From the NCBI RefSeq assembly GCF_009687885.1, contig NZ_BLAF01000009.1:51404-115403 (forward strand): a stretch of DNA of 64,000 bases, in the 5' to 3' direction. Within the stretch, counting starts at the first letter, position 1, and the number at the start of each line of letters is the position of its first letter. Below are positions 45,965 to 54,153 of the stretch, in pieces. The notes under the pieces were generated by a model that had not been told where the DNA came from, ran no database searches, and saw nothing but the letters and a program-made list of their open reading frames with translations. A program made the position numbers and the translations under genes. Source of the DNA: Acrocarpospora pleiomorpha (GTDB lineage: Bacteria; Actinomycetota; Actinomycetes; Streptosporangiales; Streptosporangiaceae).

Positions 45965-47983
45965 GTGACTGATCTCGTGCCGGCGGCCACGACGGCCGCG
46001 GCCCTTCCTGCTCCGGTCGGCCCGAACGTGGACTTCCGCGTGCTGGGCCCGCTGGAGGTCGTCGGTGACGACGGCCGTCCACGCGAGGTCGGTACGCACA
46101 AGCAGCGCATGCTCCTGAACATCCTCGTGCTCGCCGAGGGGCGGCCGGTGCCCGCGGCAACCTTGATCGACAGGATCTGGGGCGACGCCCCGCCCGCCGA
46201 AGCACTCGGAGCGCTTCAGGTGTATGTGTCCAACCTGCGCCGGGCGCTGGAGCCGGGGCGCCGCCCTCGCGCCCGCAGCCGCTTGCTGACGTTCGGCCTG
46301 GCCGGGTATCGGCTCGCCGTCGACCCGCGGCAGCTGGACGTCACCCGGTTCCTCGACCTGGTCGCCGAGGCCGAGCAGGCCGCTGATCCCACCGCCGTGG
46401 AACGGGCCGCGACCCGGGCCCTGCGGCTCTGGCGGGGCGAGCCGTACGCCGACCTGGCCGGGCAGGAGTACCTCACCGCAGCCCTGGCCCACCTCACGGA
46501 GGCCAGAGAGCGGGTCCGCGAGCTGCGGGTGTCGGCTGTCATCGGCCAGAACCGCCATCACGAGGTGGTGGGGGAACTGGAGGCGTTGACGCACGAGCAT
46601 CCGTTACGGGAGCGGCTGTGGGCGCTGCGGGCGCTGGCGCTGTACCGGTGCGGGCGGCAGGGCGAGGCCCTGGACGCGCTGCGCACGGCACGCCGGATCC
46701 TGGCCGATGAACTCGGCATCGACCCCTGCGACGAGCTACGCGACCTGGAACGCGACATCCTCCGCCAGGCGCCCCACCTGCGGCCGGACCGCACTCGCCC
46801 CACCCCCGGCCCTGCGACAGTGAGTGGACGCGTGATAGCGGGCCGCCGTGCGGAACTCGCCTCGCTGGATCACCTGTTGGACGAGGCGTCGGCGGGGCAA
46901 CCGGGATTCGCCCTGATCACCGGAGAGCCGGGGATCGGCAAGACCCGTCTTGCCGAGGAGGTGGCCGCCCAGGCGCGTAAACGCGGCCACGGGGTGGCGA
47001 TCGCGCGCTGCCCGGCGGCCGCGAGGGCACCCGACTTCTGGCCCTGGACGCACCTGCTGCGACAGCTCATCCCGTCGTTGACCGCCCCGGACGGTCGGCT
47101 CATCACGGGGGCCGATCCGGAGGAGACGGAATTCCGCATGTACGAGAACACCGCGCGGCAGCTCACCGCCGCCGCGAGCCAGCGTCCCGTGCTGGTGGTC
47201 CTGGACGACCTACACTGGGCCGACCCCTCCTCGCTGCGCCTGCTGAGCCACCTGGCACAGACCTTCACTGACAGCGGCGTGACGGTCGTCGCCACGGCAC
47301 GCGACTGTACGACACCCGCCGGAGCGCTCACCGACACCTTCGAGGCATTGGCCCGGCGCCGGGCCTTGCGGCTCCCACTGACCGGCCTCACCCTCCCCGA
47401 ACTGGCCCAACTGGCCCCCGCCGACACACCAGAAGACGATCTGCGATCCCTGCACGACCGCACCGCCGGCAACCCTTTCTTCGCCACGGAACTCATCGAC
47501 CACCGGCCCGTCGGCTCCGCCCGCGCGATCCCGCCCGGGGTACGCGACGTGGTGCTCAGCCGGATCAGCCGCCTGCCCCGTCCCACGGCCGACTTGCTAC
47601 GCCTAGCCGCGACGACCGGCGGGGAATTCGACCTGGCACAGGTTGCCCGGGTCGCGGGCCTGTCCCTCGGCGCGGCACTCGACCGGCTGGAACCCGCCAT
47701 GACCGCCGCCCTCATCACCGAACGATCCCCTGGGTGCTTCGGCTTCGCCCACGCCGTGGTTCAGGAAACGCTGACGGAAGGCATGTCGTCCCTACGCCGG
47801 AACTGCCTGAACCCCGAGATCGCCCAGCCGATCAGTCCATGGAAGAACACAATCACCTCCAACGGAACCACCTTGGCCAGCCACCCCCACCACCCGGCCG
47901 TACCCACCATGAACACCTCACGCGCCCGCCGACCCGACCTGGTATCGCGATACCACTGCCGGCGCCCCGGGGGACCAGGCTGA
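45965..47983 (+). CDS. AfsR/SARP-family regulator with BTAD and AAA domain, C-terminally truncated
   Basis: 672 residues from GTG 45965 behind GGAGGA. Winged helix (residues ~22-115), BTAD (~120-270: RRALEPG, RLWALRALALYRCGRQGEAL), ATPase with Walker A GEPGIGKTRLAEE near 320 and Walker B VLVVLDDLHWADPSSLRL. Homology stops at FGFAHAVVQETLTEGMSSLR (~47800); the remaining ~60 residues look unrelated and the usual TPR half (several hundred residues) is absent. Probably a positive regulator that has lost its C-terminal control region, or a pseudogene. Confidence 0.8.
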   Translation: MTDLVPAATTAAALPAPVGPNVDFRVLGPLEVVGDDGRPREVGTHKQRMLLNILVLAEGRPVPAATLIDRIWGDAPPAEALGALQVYVSNLRRALEPGRRPRARSRLLTFGLAGYRLAVDPRQLDVTRFLDLVAEAEQAADPTAVERAATRALRLWRGEPYADLAGQEYLTAALAHLTEARERVRELRVSAVIGQNRHHEVVGELEALTHEHPLRERLWALRALALYRCGRQGEALDALRTARRILADELGIDPCDELRDLERDILRQAPHLRPDRTRPTPGPATVSGRVIAGRRAELASLDHLLDEASAGQPGFALITGEPGIGKTRLAEEVAAQARKRGHGVAIARCPAAARAPDFWPWTHLLRQLIPSLTAPDGRLITGADPEETEFRMYENTARQLTAAASQRPVLVVLDDLHWADPSSLRLLSHLAQTFTDSGVTVVATARDCTTPAGALTDTFEALARRRALRLPLTGLTLPELAQLAPADTPEDDLRSLHDRTAGNPFFATELIDHRPVGSARAIPPGVRDVVLSRISRLPRPTADLLRLAATTGGEFDLAQVARVAGLSLGAALDRLEPAMTAALITERSPGCFGFAHAVVQETLTEGMSSLRRNCLNPEIAQPISPWKNTITSNGTTLASHPHHPAVPTMNTSRARRPDLVSRYHCRRPGGPG

Positions 47984-48114
47984 CAGCTTCTCCCGGAGCG
48001 CTTCCACGCAGAGACGGGGAAGTTGCAGCGACCGGCGGGACTTCACGGTCTTGGTTTCGCCCTGCTGGATTGACCGCCAAACCGGGAGATCGACCTGCCG
48101 GTACGCTGGCCGCC

Positions 48115-48444
48115 ATGGAGATCATCAAGGGCGCGGGGAAGTGGGCGCAGCCCGCCGCCGGGGCCGCCAACGACTGGGTCGAGCAGCTCAAGGTGCCAGA
48201 CCTGTCCGTTGGCACGTACTGCATCCCGGCTGGCGGCGTCGACGACCAAAGCCCGCACACCGAGGACGAGATCTACGTGGTGACCGCAGGTCGAGCCAGG
48301 ATCGTGGCGGCGAGCAGTGAGGCGGAGGTTGGCCCTGGAGCGGTGATCTTCGTCCCGGCAGGCGAGGAACACCGCTTTGTGGACATCTCTGAGGATCTGG
48401 CACTGCTGGTCGTATTCGGCCCGGCCTACGGCTCCCGAGCCTGA
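48115..48444 (+). CDS. Cupin-domain protein
   Basis: 109 residues. Cupin motif 1 around SPHTEDEIYVVTAGRARIV and motif 2 around PGAVIFVPAGEEHRFVDIS; the metal-binding His and Glu (HTEDEIY, EEHRF) are present. Small single-domain cupin, function open. Start ATG 48115. Confidence 0.85.
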   Translation: MEIIKGAGKWAQPAAGAANDWVEQLKVPDLSVGTYCIPAGGVDDQSPHTEDEIYVVTAGRARIVAASSEAEVGPGAVIFVPAGEEHRFVDISEDLALLVVFGPAYGSRA

Positions 48445-48460
48445 TATCCCGTCGCCCTGC

Positions 48461-48485
48461 AAGCGACAGGTCACTGGTTCGAACC
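48461..48485 (+). repeat. Third scrap of tRNA-Val
   Basis: AAGCGACAGGTCACTGGTTC plus GAACC matches the anticodon-3' and T-arm part of the tRNA at 37502 at 23 of 25 positions. The acceptor half is gone. Possibly the edge of another lost insertion. Confidence 0.6.
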
Positions 48486-48575
48486 GCTAGGCTGATCAAA
48501 GATCCTGCGACCAACAGGAACTTCCTCGGCGACAAGAGATCCAGGGGATCTCTTCCGGAAACGGATAGCCGAGGC

Positions 48576-48651
48576 GCGTCCGTCGTCTAGCGGCCTAGGA
48601 CTCCGCATCCCTCGGGAGCGGCTATCGCCAGTTCGAATCTGGCCGGATGCG
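48576..48651 (+). tRNA. tRNA-Glu-like pseudo-tRNA with abnormal anticodon arm
   Basis: Acceptor GCGTCCG/CGGATGC pairs fully (one G-T), D arm GTC...GAC and T arm GCCAG-TTCGAAT-CTGGC are intact, and the D loop TAGCGGCCTAG is as in actinomycete tRNA-Glu. The anticodon arm has 19 instead of 17 bases: a four-base stem CCGC/GCGG with an 11-base loop ATCCCTCGGGA (CTC within it at 48611-48613). It cannot present a normal seven-base loop. A pseudogene is most likely, though the conserved pairing elsewhere is notable. Confidence 0.6.
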
Positions 48652-48958
48652 CGCAGAACGAAGCCCCCCAGGCCGCCGTAGGCAACCCGCCGCCGGATTC
48701 AGGCAGGTCTCGGCATGGGCGGGTACGGGGTCAGGTAGCCCGGCTACCGAAGCTCTCGACCCTCCCTCGCGGTCAAGGGGCGTGAGATCGCCGACTGTGG
48801 ACCAACGCGTTGCAGGGCCGTTATCGCCAGCGTGCGGCTCGGGAGCCAGTAGACCCGGCGCAGGGCGCCCGGGTCGCGCTGCTGAGCGGCTTCATCAGCG
48901 GGTGTTGGTTCGGCTCCTCTTCGGTGTCATAGTGCGGGAGGGGGGTTGGAGGTGCGCC

Positions 48959-49663
48959 TTGGCAACTCACCGAGAAGACCCATGGCCGTTGGGCACGTTT
49001 CTGGCCCGGCTACCCCAAGGGATGCCGACTGACCTCATGGAGCTCGGCGCCATTTGCCCGATCGCGGACGGCACCGCGTTCCTTCGTCAAGGCGAGCCGG
49101 GCACGCTCGTCTATTTGATCCTCCAAGGGCTCGTGAAGATCACGGCCCGGGCTGAGAACGGGGAGCAGGTGCTGCTGGCCGTACGCGTGCGCGGGGATCT
49201 CGTCGGCGAGATGGCAGTGCTCGGAAGAGGTACCCGTAGTGCTGATGTGACGGCTTGCGGTGCGGTGAACGTCCTCGCTATCCACGGAAACGCCTTTCTC
49301 GGCTACCTGCAGCGCAAGCCTGTCGCAGGGTTCGCCGTCTCCGGAGCTCTAAGCGACCGACTGCAATGGGCCAACCAGCGGCGTCTCGACTTCGCTGGGT
49401 TCGGCGCTGACGTCTGCCTGGCCAGAATCCTGCTGTCGCTTGCCGCCCGACACGGCTACGGCACGGCGCAAGGCAGGGACATCGGCGTGCCGCTGACCCG
49501 TGCAGAGCTTGGCGGGCTGATTGGGATCAAGGAGCCGACCGTGCGGAAGGCCATGAGGACGTTGTCGGATCTCGGGCTGATTCTCCGTGCTCAGCGACGA
49601 GTGGTCATCAAGGACCTCCCCGAGTTGGCGAGGTTCGCCGAACTCATCCCGCTCAACCGATAA
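48959..49663 (+). CDS. Crp/Fnr-family transcriptional regulator
   Basis: 234 residues from TTG 48959, six bases after GGAGG; other starts are poorly placed. Cyclic-nucleotide-binding fold (residues ~20-135) with FLRQGEPGTLVYLILQGLVK and VRGDLVGEMAVLGRGTRSAD, the phosphate-binding-cassette region GEMAVL..TRSA that resembles the cAMP-binding one. C-terminal winged helix LTRAELGGLIGIKEPTVRKA. Lies 70 bases before the cyclase-like gene, same strand. It may sense the nucleotide made by that protein or regulate the locus (inference). Confidence 0.88.
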   Translation: MATHREDPWPLGTFLARLPQGMPTDLMELGAICPIADGTAFLRQGEPGTLVYLILQGLVKITARAENGEQVLLAVRVRGDLVGEMAVLGRGTRSADVTACGAVNVLAIHGNAFLGYLQRKPVAGFAVSGALSDRLQWANQRRLDFAGFGADVCLARILLSLAARHGYGTAQGRDIGVPLTRAELGGLIGIKEPTVRKAMRTLSDLGLILRAQRRVVIKDLPELARFAELIPLNR

Positions 49664-49733
49664 AAATCGCGGTCGCTTCTCACAGGTGAGGTTCAGCCTT
49701 CTGTCTCAAAGGCAGGCACGTGTAAGGAGTGAG

Positions 49734-50489
49734 ATGAACGACAGGCCGGAATATCGCGCGATGCTGAGCTACGACATCGAGAGCTACAGCACGCGCAACA
49801 ATGCTGATCAGTACGCGCTGCAGGCCGCCATGATCCGCCTGCTTGATCTCGCGGCGGGAGCGGCGGGCCTCGGTCTGCTCGACTGGAAACGGCAGCCGCA
49901 GGGTGACGGCGAGTTCGTGGTGCTTCCCTCCACCCTCCACCCGGCCCGGCTCACCGGGTCTTTCGCCGACGCGTTACGCCAGGCCCTCGACGACTACAAC
50001 GCCTCGTCCGAGCCGCGGCTCCGCTTGAGGCTGGCGGTCCACGCGGGACCCATCCATGTAGACGGCCCCGCTGGCTCTCCCGGCCGGCATGCCGTTGCTA
50101 GCGGCCGGCTGGTGGACGCGGGACCCTTGCGGGCCGCACTCTTGGCCGTTCAGGAAGCGAATCTGGGGATCGTCGTCTCCGACGACTTCTATCGTGATTA
50201 CGTCGGCCAAGGCTATGACGGCCCACCACCCGATCAATTCCGGCGCGTAGTCGTGAAGGTCAAGCAGCAGGAGTACACCGCACACATCTACCTGCCAGGA
50301 CATAACGTCCATGCGATCGGGGAGCTCGAGACCCCGCCGGAGGAAGCTGACGATCAGCCGCAGCGGCCTGGACAGGTGACGGTCGGCGGCGACTGGTACG
50401 GCGGGAACGTGGTGAACACCTCAGGCGAGGGGATCAGCTATGTGGCCGGTCGCGATTTCACGCTCCCGGAGCGGAAGCCGGGCCGATGA
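49734..50489 (+). CDS. Class III nucleotidyl-cyclase-like protein (PycC-like)
   Basis: 251 residues from ATG 49734 with AAGGAG upstream. Class III features: metal Asp14 in MLSYDIESYST, second Asp58 in QGDGEFVVLP, the LRLRLAVHAGPIHVDG strand pair and GRHAVASGRLVDAGPLRAAL. The Asn normally four residues before the transition-state Arg is replaced by Val (AVASGRL). A C-terminal tail carries a Gly/aromatic motif (215-244: GGDWYGG...AGRDFTL) shared with the next protein. It probably makes or binds a cyclic nucleotide in a Pycsar-like immune system. The stop overlaps the next start (ATGA). Confidence 0.8.
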   Translation: MNDRPEYRAMLSYDIESYSTRNNADQYALQAAMIRLLDLAAGAAGLGLLDWKRQPQGDGEFVVLPSTLHPARLTGSFADALRQALDDYNASSEPRLRLRLAVHAGPIHVDGPAGSPGRHAVASGRLVDAGPLRAALLAVQEANLGIVVSDDFYRDYVGQGYDGPPPDQFRRVVVKVKQQEYTAHIYLPGHNVHAIGELETPPEEADDQPQRPGQVTVGGDWYGGNVVNTSGEGISYVAGRDFTLPERKPGR

Positions 50490-52510
50490 CCGAGGAGAAC
50501 GGCCCCGCCCCTGCCGCAAGCGACGAAGACTCTGGTGGCGAGGAGTCGCTGGTCAAGAAGATAGAGCGGGAGCAGCAGGAACGCCGGCTCCGCGCCGAGA
50601 CGATCGGCGTCGGGCAGAACTGGTACGGAGGCTCCGAATACCGGGCTGAGGGCGGCGGTACCGTCTTCGGAGCCGGCCGTGATCTCTACGTCCAGCAGCC
50701 CGAAGAGGAAGTTTTCACGATTCCCATTCCTGCCAAGAGTGTGGAATGCGTTCGCGCGTGCTTCGTGGGGACGGCGTCGCAGCGAGAGCTCGTGGCGCGT
50801 CTGGCCAGCGGATCGGTGTCCTTGCTGAGAGGCGAGCCGCGCAGCGGGAGAGCGACCACCGCTACGTCCGCGTTCCTGGAACTGGGTCTCACATGCCACA
50901 CCCTTGGTGCCAAAGACCTCAAGAAAGTGAGGCCATCCCACCTGCGCGCGCGCCACGGCTACCTCGTTCGGGCCGATGACGCCACGTGGCACCGTCATCC
51001 CGAGACCGTCCTCGATCAGCTTCGCGCCGTCGCAGTCGCGAGTGACGCCGTGATCATCGCTCTGGTGCCGCCGGACTGCGTCGTGACGAAATCCGTTGTG
51101 ATGCATGAGCCGCCGGCGGCGATGGATGTCTTCCACAAGTGGATCACCTATCTGGCCGAGGGACTCGTAGGTGAACTCCAGACGCATCTTCAGCACCTGA
51201 ACGAACACATCGTCGGCTGCAGGCCGTCGGAAGCCGTGGAGATCGCCCAGCAGTTCGCGGAGGGGCACCGCCAAGGACGGGCTCTCAGTGACATGATCGA
51301 CAATCTCCCCTACGCGGCCTTGACCGAACTGGAGAAAAACCTCGAGAAACATGACGCTCCGAGTCTGGCGCGACCCTTCCTGATCAGCTGTTCCGTGCTC
51401 TTCGGTCTCCCTGAGGCTGTGGTGTCCGACGCCGCGCTGGCTCTGGCCGCCCGTATCAGGGAGGAGAAACAGAAGGAGGAGGACGCGGAGGAAGAGCGTG
51501 CCCTGCAGGTGTGGGAGCGCCTCAGTCAATGGATCGACTACTCGCGCTTGAGCGAGGCGGAAGGAGTTCGGGGTGGACAAGGGCGGCGGATCGATGTGCG
51601 CCCCGGTCTGGCCACCCGGCTGCTGCCCTCACTCTGGGCGCAACTGCCGGCGATCCGGCCCGCCCTGTACGACTGGCTCGCCGATCTCGTCGAAGACGAG
51701 GACTGGCGGGTCCAGGTCAAGGCGGCCTATGCCATAGGCCGCCTGGCCACCTGTGATTTCGAGCTTATCGACAAGCGGTTTTTCACACCGTGGAGCAAGG
51801 AGCGCGGCAAAGCCCGAGTCTTGACGTGGGCGCTGGAGGCCGCCGCCCTCGCCGACCGCGATGTCGCAGTATTGGTTGGACGGACACTCAACGCGTGGGC
51901 GTCCGGGACCCATAACCAGCGTCTCGCCGCTGCGCTCGCTTACGGATCCGCCATAGGCGTCGGCCATCTTGAGGACGCCCTTGGCGCGTTTCACACCATC
52001 GCCGTCGCCTCCCCGTACCTGGAGATCTGCGACGCCATCGCCAGGTCGGTCGCCGAGGTCTACACAACGTCAACCGCCCAGAAGGTGCTGCGCGAGCTCG
52101 CCCGCTGGACGAGCGGGGACGCGAGCAGCGAGCAGGTGACCGCAGCGCTCGCGTTCGTCCGGCTCGCCTCCATGCCACATGAGGACGATACGTATCCGGC
52201 ACTTCGGGATCACCAGCCGATCAGCGATCTTGCCGCGTTGTGGACCAACGCCTTGAGCTGGGGCCTCTCGAGAATGTACGGCAAGACAAGAATCCCTGCC
52301 TACGCACCCACTTCCTGGGAGCTTATGGCCGACTGGGCGCACCAGGCGGCCACCGATGCCACCGCGGACCTCATTGTCGAGAACATCTTGGTGCGGGCCA
52401 CGGACAGACTCAGGAAGTCTTGGATGTTCCACCTCCACTTATGGAACAAACGCGGGACCATCACGGCCACGCACTTCGCCCGCTACCTCCGACTTCTGAA
52501 GGACAACTGA
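50486..52510 (+). CDS. Large protein with motif, degenerate P-loop and HEAT-like repeats
   Basis: 674 residues. Residues 40-69 hold the shared motif (QNWYGG...AGRDLYV). Then a region with a P-loop-like GEPRSGRAT at 116-124, in which Lys is replaced by Arg, and hydrophobic strands GYLVRADDAT and AVIIALVPPD. A charged helical segment (REEKQKEEDAEEERAL) follows, then HEAT-like repeats from ~390 (LVEDEDWRVQVKAAYAIGRL). The fold resembles a STAND-type NTPase that may have lost hydrolysis, joined to a repeat scaffold. No known family recognised. Coupled to the cyclase gene, so likely its partner. Confidence 0.7.
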   Translation: MTEENGPAPAASDEDSGGEESLVKKIEREQQERRLRAETIGVGQNWYGGSEYRAEGGGTVFGAGRDLYVQQPEEEVFTIPIPAKSVECVRACFVGTASQRELVARLASGSVSLLRGEPRSGRATTATSAFLELGLTCHTLGAKDLKKVRPSHLRARHGYLVRADDATWHRHPETVLDQLRAVAVASDAVIIALVPPDCVVTKSVVMHEPPAAMDVFHKWITYLAEGLVGELQTHLQHLNEHIVGCRPSEAVEIAQQFAEGHRQGRALSDMIDNLPYAALTELEKNLEKHDAPSLARPFLISCSVLFGLPEAVVSDAALALAARIREEKQKEEDAEEERALQVWERLSQWIDYSRLSEAEGVRGGQGRRIDVRPGLATRLLPSLWAQLPAIRPALYDWLADLVEDEDWRVQVKAAYAIGRLATCDFELIDKRFFTPWSKERGKARVLTWALEAAALADRDVAVLVGRTLNAWASGTHNQRLAAALAYGSAIGVGHLEDALGAFHTIAVASPYLEICDAIARSVAEVYTTSTAQKVLRELARWTSGDASSEQVTAALAFVRLASMPHEDDTYPALRDHQPISDLAALWTNALSWGLSRMYGKTRIPAYAPTSWELMADWAHQAATDATADLIVENILVRATDRLRKSWMFHLHLWNKRGTITATHFARYLRLLKDN

Positions 52511-52511
52511 A

Positions 52512-53348
52512 ATGCCATTCAAGCTGCACCGGCTGCTCGTCGTCCGCTGGCCGTCGAAGCCGACCTCAGGAAGCGCCCCCGCCAAGCAGCCTGAGATGGG
52601 GGAAGAGCCCGACGTCACGCCCGAAGAGGCCTCCTACGTTTTCACCGCGCCATCTCATGGCGATGGCCACAGGTTCAAGGTCAGCGTCTGGCTATGGCGG
52701 CGCTCCACCACAGGCTCGCTCGTTTTCCGACCATGGAAGGAACTGAGGGAAGACAAGGACCATTCCATCAAGGATTACGTCAGGGACATCGTCCGGCGTT
52801 CGCTCCGGCGGCACAGCGTCTTCGACGCGGCGCAGGCGGAGGAATCGGCCAATGTCGCTGTGGAGACCTGGCTGGCCAACCTGCCCGCGGACTCGGTGGC
52901 AGGTAGGTGGCGCGCGGTGATCGAGGTCGAAGTCCCCGACGAGGTGCGCAAGCTGCGTTGTGCTCACGAAAGTGAGATCTACAAAATCAGGACGCGCGCC
53001 GAGCAGATCGCCCTGCGTGTGGACAAGCTGCGTGTGTCGCGAGTGATCTGCGAGGACTTCCTCAAGGAGGCCATGGAGAGCTCGACGGCTCGGCATGCCG
53101 TACGGCTTACGCAGGATCTCGACAACGTCGCCGACATCACCGATCAAATGCTGGCTGAGCGAAGGGAGAAGGCGGAGCAGCTTTTCAAGCTCTTCACGAA
53201 GATCGTGGACGCGCAGCGTCACGCGAACGCTTTCGAGCTGGTCCTGGCGAGCGAGAGCGCGCTCAGGGCGGCGTTCGAACGGCTAGATGTGCCGCTGCCG
53301 CCGCCCGACCCCAATTCGCCGTTCGCGTTCACGGAGGAGTCTGGCTGA
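52512..53348 (+). CDS. Charged coiled-coil protein of the immune locus
   Basis: 278 residues from ATG 52512, one base after the previous stop. N-terminal beta-rich part (KLHRLLVVRW, ASYVFTAPSHGDGHRFKVS), middle helical VRDIVRRSLRRHSVFDAAQA, and a C-terminal coiled coil rich in Glu, Arg and Lys (AERREKAEQLFKLFTKI and flanks). No family recognised. The 3' end overlaps the convergent PycTM-like gene by 20 bases. Role unknown; probably structural or regulatory within the locus. Confidence 0.7.
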   Translation: MPFKLHRLLVVRWPSKPTSGSAPAKQPEMGEEPDVTPEEASYVFTAPSHGDGHRFKVSVWLWRRSTTGSLVFRPWKELREDKDHSIKDYVRDIVRRSLRRHSVFDAAQAEESANVAVETWLANLPADSVAGRWRAVIEVEVPDEVRKLRCAHESEIYKIRTRAEQIALRVDKLRVSRVICEDFLKEAMESSTARHAVRLTQDLDNVADITDQMLAERREKAEQLFKLFTKIVDAQRHANAFELVLASESALRAAFERLDVPLPPPDPNSPFAFTEESG

Positions 53349-53901
53349 TCAGGAGATTGATCACGGCTGCGCCGACAGTGCTCGCCATGGCGCTGAGCAG
53401 GAGCCAGAATCCCCAGCGGATGAGCCGGTATTTCCAGCTTATGATCTTGCTGACGCGCTGAAGCTGATCGGCGATACGCTCTAGGTCCAGCGTGGACGAC
53501 CTCAGCAGGGCGTTGGAGACGGCTTGCGGCGAATCGAAGCGCAGTACATCGGCAAAGTACATAAGGGCTGCGTTGTGCTTCCTGCGGTCCAGGCGCGGAT
53601 ACACCGCCGAGGCGAGGGCGATCACCGAGGCGAGGGCGCCAGCAGAGCCGAGCCACCAGAGCCACTCGATGGCGTCGGCCAGCCGAGTGGGCGCCCAACT
53701 GCCCGCTAGCAGACCACCGGTAACCGCGCCGAGTCCGATACCGACAATGCCGAGAAGCACCTGGGCCTTGCTGTCTGCCCGATTCAACTCTTCGCGGGCC
53801 TCCGTCAGTAGCTGGGCACCATAGGCGCACGCATCCTGCTCGGCGAGTTCCTGCGGGTCGAGCCTTTGACCGGAGAGCGCCTGGGCGATGCGACGAAGCA
53901 T
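53329..53901 (-). CDS. Pycsar-effector-like membrane protein (PycTM/DUF5706 family)
   Basis: 190 residues. Family features: EAREELNRADSKAQVLLGIV at the start, helix 1 (IVGIGLGAVTGGLLAG), helix 2 (LWWLGSAGALASVIALASAV), a loop with YFADVLRF, the segment QLQRVSKIISWKYRLIRWGF and helices near the end (WLLLSAMASTVGAAVINLLI). PycTM proteins open or damage the membrane when the cyclic pyrimidine nucleotide accumulates. It converges on the cyclase-containing operon, so its own promoter lies right of 53901. Confidence 0.8.
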   Translation of the reverse strand: MLRRIAQALSGQRLDPQELAEQDACAYGAQLLTEAREELNRADSKAQVLLGIVGIGLGAVTGGLLAGSWAPTRLADAIEWLWWLGSAGALASVIALASAVYPRLDRRKHNAALMYFADVLRFDSPQAVSNALLRSSTLDLERIADQLQRVSKIISWKYRLIRWGFWLLLSAMASTVGAAVINLLISQTPP

Positions 53902-54153
53902 GCCTCAGCTTTGCATCGGCGCGGCCTCCTGAGTGGATCTTTCTCGGCTTGAGTATCCGGCTGCGCTCGTACCTTCCTCTTGTCCTGAGTAGTGCCGATC
54001 TTCAGGGGACATCGATCACTACTCTTGGGAGGCGGCGGAGGTGGGTAGCCGTTGATCACGATGAAATGGTCGCTGGGTTGATGGTGAATTAGCCGCTATC
54101 CCAACGGCGAAATGGTCGCGCGCCGGGATGGGTCCTTCGCGGCTTCCTGGAGC
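53902..54153. other. Intergenic region without a recognised gene
   Basis: 252 bp between two minus-strand genes. A short imperfect direct repeat (GAAATGGTCGC at ~54062 and ~54109) is the only structure seen. The promoter of the PycTM-like gene should lie here. Confidence 0.4.
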
